DNA from: Stomorhina lunata
Taxonomy: Eukaryota > Arthropoda > Insecta > Diptera > Rhiniidae
NCBI GenBank assembly: GCA_933228675.1
Contig: OW121741.1
Span: 135,464,558-135,528,557, forward strand
Direction: 5' to 3'
Length of the DNA: 64,000 nucleotides
In this document: one piece after another, positions 60,201-64,000 of the stretch
Position numbering within the stretch: the stretch's first letter is position 1
Layout: each line of letters opens with the position of its first letter
The notes under the pieces: model-generated
Told to the model about the DNA's origin: nothing
What the model saw: the letters and a program-made list of their open reading frames with translations, nothing else
Database searches by the model: none
Translations under genes and position numbers: made by a program

Positions 60201-63045
60201 AAAATATGAAATTTTTGAAAAATTTCCTATAAAAATAGGAAATTTTTGAAAATAAAATATAGGAAATTTTTGAAAAATTTCCTAAAAAAATAGGAAATTT
60301 TTGAAAAATTTCCTATAAAATATAGGAAATTTTTGAAAAATTTCCTATAAAATATAGGAAATTTTTGAAAAATTTCCTATAAAATATAGGAAATTTTCGA
60401 AAAATTTCCTATAAAATATAGGAAATTTTTGAAAAATTTCCTATAAAATATAGGAAATTTTTGAAAAATTTCCTATAAAATATAGGAAGTTTTTGAAAAA
60501 TTTCCAATAAAATATAGGAAATTTTTGAAAATTTTCCTATAAAATATAGGAAATTTTTGAAAAATTTCTTATAAAATATAGGAAATTTTTGAATAATTTC
60601 CTATAAAATATAGGAAATTTTTGAATAATTTCCTATAAAATATAGGAAATTTTAGAAAAATTTCCTTTAAAATATAGGAAATTTTTGAAAAATTTCCTAT
60701 AAAAATAAAAAATTTTTGAAAAATTTCCTATAAAAATAGAAAAGTTTTGAAAAATTTCCTATAAAATTAGAAAATTTTAAAAATATTACCCATAAAAATT
60801 GAAAATTAAAAAAAAAATCCTATCAAAATAGAAAATTTTTGAAAAAAATACTGAAAAATTTCCTTTAAAATATAGGAAATTTTTGAAAAATTTCCTATAA
60901 AAAAGTAAATTTTTAAAAAATTTCCTACCAAAATAGGAAATTTTTGAAAAATTCCCTATAAAAATAGGAAATTTTTGAAAAGCTCCCTATAAAAATAGGA
61001 AATTTTTGAAAAACTCCCTATAAAAATAGGAAATTTTTGAAAAATTCCCTATAAAAATAGGAAATTTTTAAAAAATTCCTAAATAAAATAGGAAACTTTA
61101 AAAAAAATCCTATAAAAATAGGAAATTTTTAAAAAATTTGCTATAAAAATAGGAAATTTTTGAAAAATTTGCTATAAAAATATGAAATTTTTGAAAAATT
61201 TCCTATAAAAATAGGAAATTTTTGAAAATAAAATATAGGAAATTTTTGAAAAATTTCCTAAAAAAATAGGAAATTTTTGAAAAATTTCCTATAAAATATA
61301 GGAAATTTTTGAAAAATTTCCTATAAAATATAGGAAATTTTTGAAAAATTTCCTATAAAATATAGGAAATTTTCGGAAAATTTCCTATAAAATATAGGAA
61401 ATTTTTGAAAAATTTCCTATAAAATATAGGAAATTTTTGAAAAATTTCCTATAAAATATAGGAAGTTTTTGAAAAATTTCCAATAAAATATAGGAAATTT
61501 TTGAAAATTTTCCTATAAAATATAGGAAATTTTTGAAAAATTTCTTATAAAATATAGGAAATTTTTGAATAATTTCCTATAAAATATAGGAAATTTTTGA
61601 ATAATTTCCTATAAAATATAGGAAATTTTAGAAAAATTTCCTTTAAAATATAGGAAATTTTTGAAAAATTTCCTATAAAAATAAAAAATTTTTGAAAAAT
61701 TTCCTATAAAAATAGAAAAGTTTTGAAAAATTTCCTATAAAATTAGAAAATTTTAAAAATATTACCCATAAAAATTGAAAATTAAAAAAAAAATCCTATC
61801 AAAATAGAAAATTTTTGAAAAAAATACTGAAAAATTTCCTTTAAAATATAGGAAATTTTTGAAAAATTTCCTATAAAAAAGTAAATTTTTAAAAAATTTC
61901 CTACCAAAATAGGAAATTTTTGAAAAATTCCCTATAAAAATAGGAAATTTTTGAAAAGCTCCCTATAAAAATAGGAAATTTTTGAAAAACTCCCTATAAA
62001 AATAGGAAATTTTTGAAAAATTCCCTATAAAAATAGGAAATTTTTGAAAAATTTCATATAAAATATAGGAAATTTTTGAAAAATTTCCTATAAAATATAG
62101 GAAATTTTTGAAAAATTTCCTATAAAATATAGGAAATTTTTGAAAAATTTCCTATAAAATATAGGAAATTTTTGAGAAATTTCCTATAAAATATAGGAGA
62201 TTTTTGAAAAATTTCCTATAGAATATAGGAAATTTTTGAAAAATTTCCTATAGAATATAGGAAATTTTTGAAAAATTTCCTATAGAATATAGGAAATTTT
62301 TGAAAAATTTCCTATAGAATATAGGAAATTTTTGAAAAATTTCCTATAAAATATAGGAAATTTTTGAAAAATTTCCTATAAAATATAGGAAATTTTTGAA
62401 AAATTTCCTATAAAATATAGGAAATTTTTGAAAAATTTCCTATAAAATATAGGAAATTTTTGAAAAATTTCCTATAAAATATAGGAAATTTTTGAAAAAT
62501 TTCCTATAAAATATAGGAAATTTTTGAAAAATTTCCTATAAAATATAGGAAATTTTTGAAAAACTTCCTATAAAATATAGGAAATTTTTGAAAATTTTCC
62601 TATAAAATATAGGAAATTTTTGAAAATTTTCCTATAAAAATAGGAAATTTTTAAAAAATTTCCTATAAAATATAGGAAATTTTTAAAAAATTTCCTATAA
62701 AATATAGGAAATTTTTAAAAAATTTCCTATAAAATATAGGAAATTTTTGAAAAATTCCCAAAAAATTGGAAAATTTTTAAAAAAATTCCTATAAAAATAG
62801 AACATTTTTAAAAAAATTCCTATAAAAATAGAAAATTTTTTAAAAAATTTCCTATAAAATTTAAAATTTTTAAAAAAAATTCCTATAAAAATAGAAAATT
62901 TAAAAAAAAAATCCTTTCAAAATATTAAATTTTTAAAAAATTTCCTTTAAAAACAGGAATTTTTTGAAAATTTTCTTAAAAAATTTCGTATAAAAATATA
63001 AGATATTTTTTTTAATTTCCTATAAAAAATAGGAAATTTGAAAAA
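57235..63045. repeat. 31/32-bp hairpin minisatellite with nested higher-order units
   Basis: Units of 31 bp (as at 46905) and a 32-bp form with TATAGGAAATTTTT, G, AAAAATTTCCTATA, AAA. Rare variant units mark copies: CCTAAATAAAATAGGAAACT begins at 57701, 58677, 60102 and 61078. Steps are 976, 1425 and 976, so a 2401-bp block (about 57440-59840) is followed by its copy (about 59840-62240), each with an inner 976-bp duplication. 62240-62760 is a run of nearly uniform 32-bp units. Confidence 0.95.
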
Positions 63046-63599
63046 AGGGTATTATTTCGTCAGTCTTGAACGGCCTTAATACTTGTTTTTACTTATGTAT
63101 GTGTTTAATTTTTCCGTTGTAGTTTTTCCGATATTCTCTTTATGTTCTGCATTGTTTTTTTGTTTTCGACAACATCGCAATTAGTAAAAGGAAATTAAAG
63201 AGAAAATGAAATGTTAGAAATCGTTTAAAAGAAAAATGAATTAAATTTCATCAAAGTGTGAGTGAGCATTGTCTACCTATAAGAAAATTCGTAATTTATC
63301 ATAACAACAAAAAAGCTGTTGAGCAAAAAAAAAAGAAAAGGAAAAACTCAAGCTCAGAAAAAATACAAAAATTGTTGTAGCAAAAATTAATTAAATCCTT
63401 AAGTGGTTAAACGTTTAAAAATTTAATTGATTTCTCAAACTTATGCACTTAAAGTATCGAATTATTTGTACATACATTTTAAATTGCTTTAATTGTATGT
63501 ATGTAGATTTACCTTATACACCCACATAAGAGTTTTCCTAATATCTTTGAATGTATCAAAACTACTGTAAACATGTTAATGCACCTTCAAACCCAGGGG
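63046..63599. other. unassigned sequence upstream of the second Ly6 gene
   Basis: AT-rich, no repeat recognised. It may hold the promoter and 5' UTR of the gene at 63850. Confidence 0.35.
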
Positions 63600-63680
63600 C
63601 CAAATCGCCCCATCCGGTATAGATCGAAATGCAACACATTTGGTAGCATACTTTTAGGATATTCTAAATAATACATATAG
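63600..63680. mobile_element. MITE family G, end fragment
   Basis: GCCAAATCGCCCCATCCGGT, GATCGAAATG and TAGCATACTTTTAGGATATT match one end of family G. About 170 bp before the start codon at 63850. Confidence 0.55.
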
Positions 63681-63849
63681 GCACAGATATACTTCTAAAA
63701 ATGAAGAATTTCTAACAATAGATCCATATTTAATTTTAGTGGGGTATCAGATATTCGTGCTTGACTAATTTTGTATGCACTGTTTTTAATGTCTAAAAAT
63801 AATTATAAGACTGACAAAAAAAAATATTAAATTTTAAAAATATTTAAAA

Positions 63850-64000
63850 ATGAAAATTCCGTGCGCAATTACTATAATGTTTTACTTCTTAAGTATCGGT
63901 AAGATCTTCTACATCTACATATTATTTTATACTTAAGTACTCAAATTTTCAAAATCATTACAGCAAATGGTTTGTGGTGTCACAAATGTGATGCGTCCTT
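63850..64000 (+). CDS. second Ly6/uPAR-type gene, 5' part only
   Basis: Exon 1 63850-63898, donor GTAAGA at 63899; acceptor ATTACAG ending 63963; exon 2 from 63964 to the window end. Conceptual start MKIPCAITIMFYFLSIANG is a signal peptide, followed by LWCHKCDAS, the CxxC entry of a Ly6 domain. The intron sits at the signal peptide/mature boundary in phase 1, as in the Ly6 gene at 33173. The remainder is outside the window, so identity stays open. Confidence 0.68.

Noticed and set aside
46905..63045. CRISPR-like regular repeats
   Set aside because: Units are contiguous with no unique spacers, in a eukaryotic AT-rich minisatellite.

Overview
The window looks like AT-rich, repeat-dense euchromatin from a higher fly (calyptrate, blow-fly-like Diptera). 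The reasons are a spliced gene that reads clearly as bark beetle/Anakonda, GT-AG introns, non-LTR, hAT and mariner relics, MITEs and very AT-rich minisatellites. The species assignment is inference.

Layout. (1) 1-1340 is a degenerate ~30-bp minisatellite and 1390-1752 a fold-back element. (2) 2162-18028 (+) holds ten coding exons of bark: 2959 visible residues in a continuous frame. The N-terminus lies before the window. Exon 5-6 intron contains relics of two LINEs on opposite strands; the intron that splits the C-type lectin domain is mostly a 29-bp minisatellite. (3) 18.1-28 kb has no gene I can support. It holds a TA-flanked MITE, a 1.7-kb inverted repeat, two hAT-type MITEs with perfect 8-bp target duplications (one carrying two later insertions) and a tRNA-derived SINE-like family. 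(4) 28-38.4 kb is a composite repeat present as two inverted arms. The right arm is broken by a dead DD37E-type Tc1/mariner element. Between the arms, at 33173-34932 (+), lies a three-exon gene for a small secreted Ly6/uPAR-type protein, with dispersed repeats before it and inside its second intron. (5) 38.4-46.9 kb is a mosaic of MITEs, SINE-like copies and a ~140-bp tandem array. (6) 46.9-63.0 kb is dominated by three minisatellite blocks built from hairpin-shaped 28-, 31- and 32-bp monomers, with nested higher-order duplications (868 bp; 976 bp within 2401 bp; ~1.3-1.4 kb). (7) 63850-64000 starts a second Ly6-type gene that runs off the window.

Functionally, bark/Anakonda is known in Drosophila as a membrane protein of epithelial tricellular junctions, and Ly6 proteins are small GPI-anchored or secreted cell-surface factors, several of which act in septate-junction assembly. 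Bark and two Ly6 genes being neighbours is seen here; a shared job is only a suggestion. The least explained part is the hairpin-monomer minisatellite group, which occupies roughly a quarter of the window at five separate sites.
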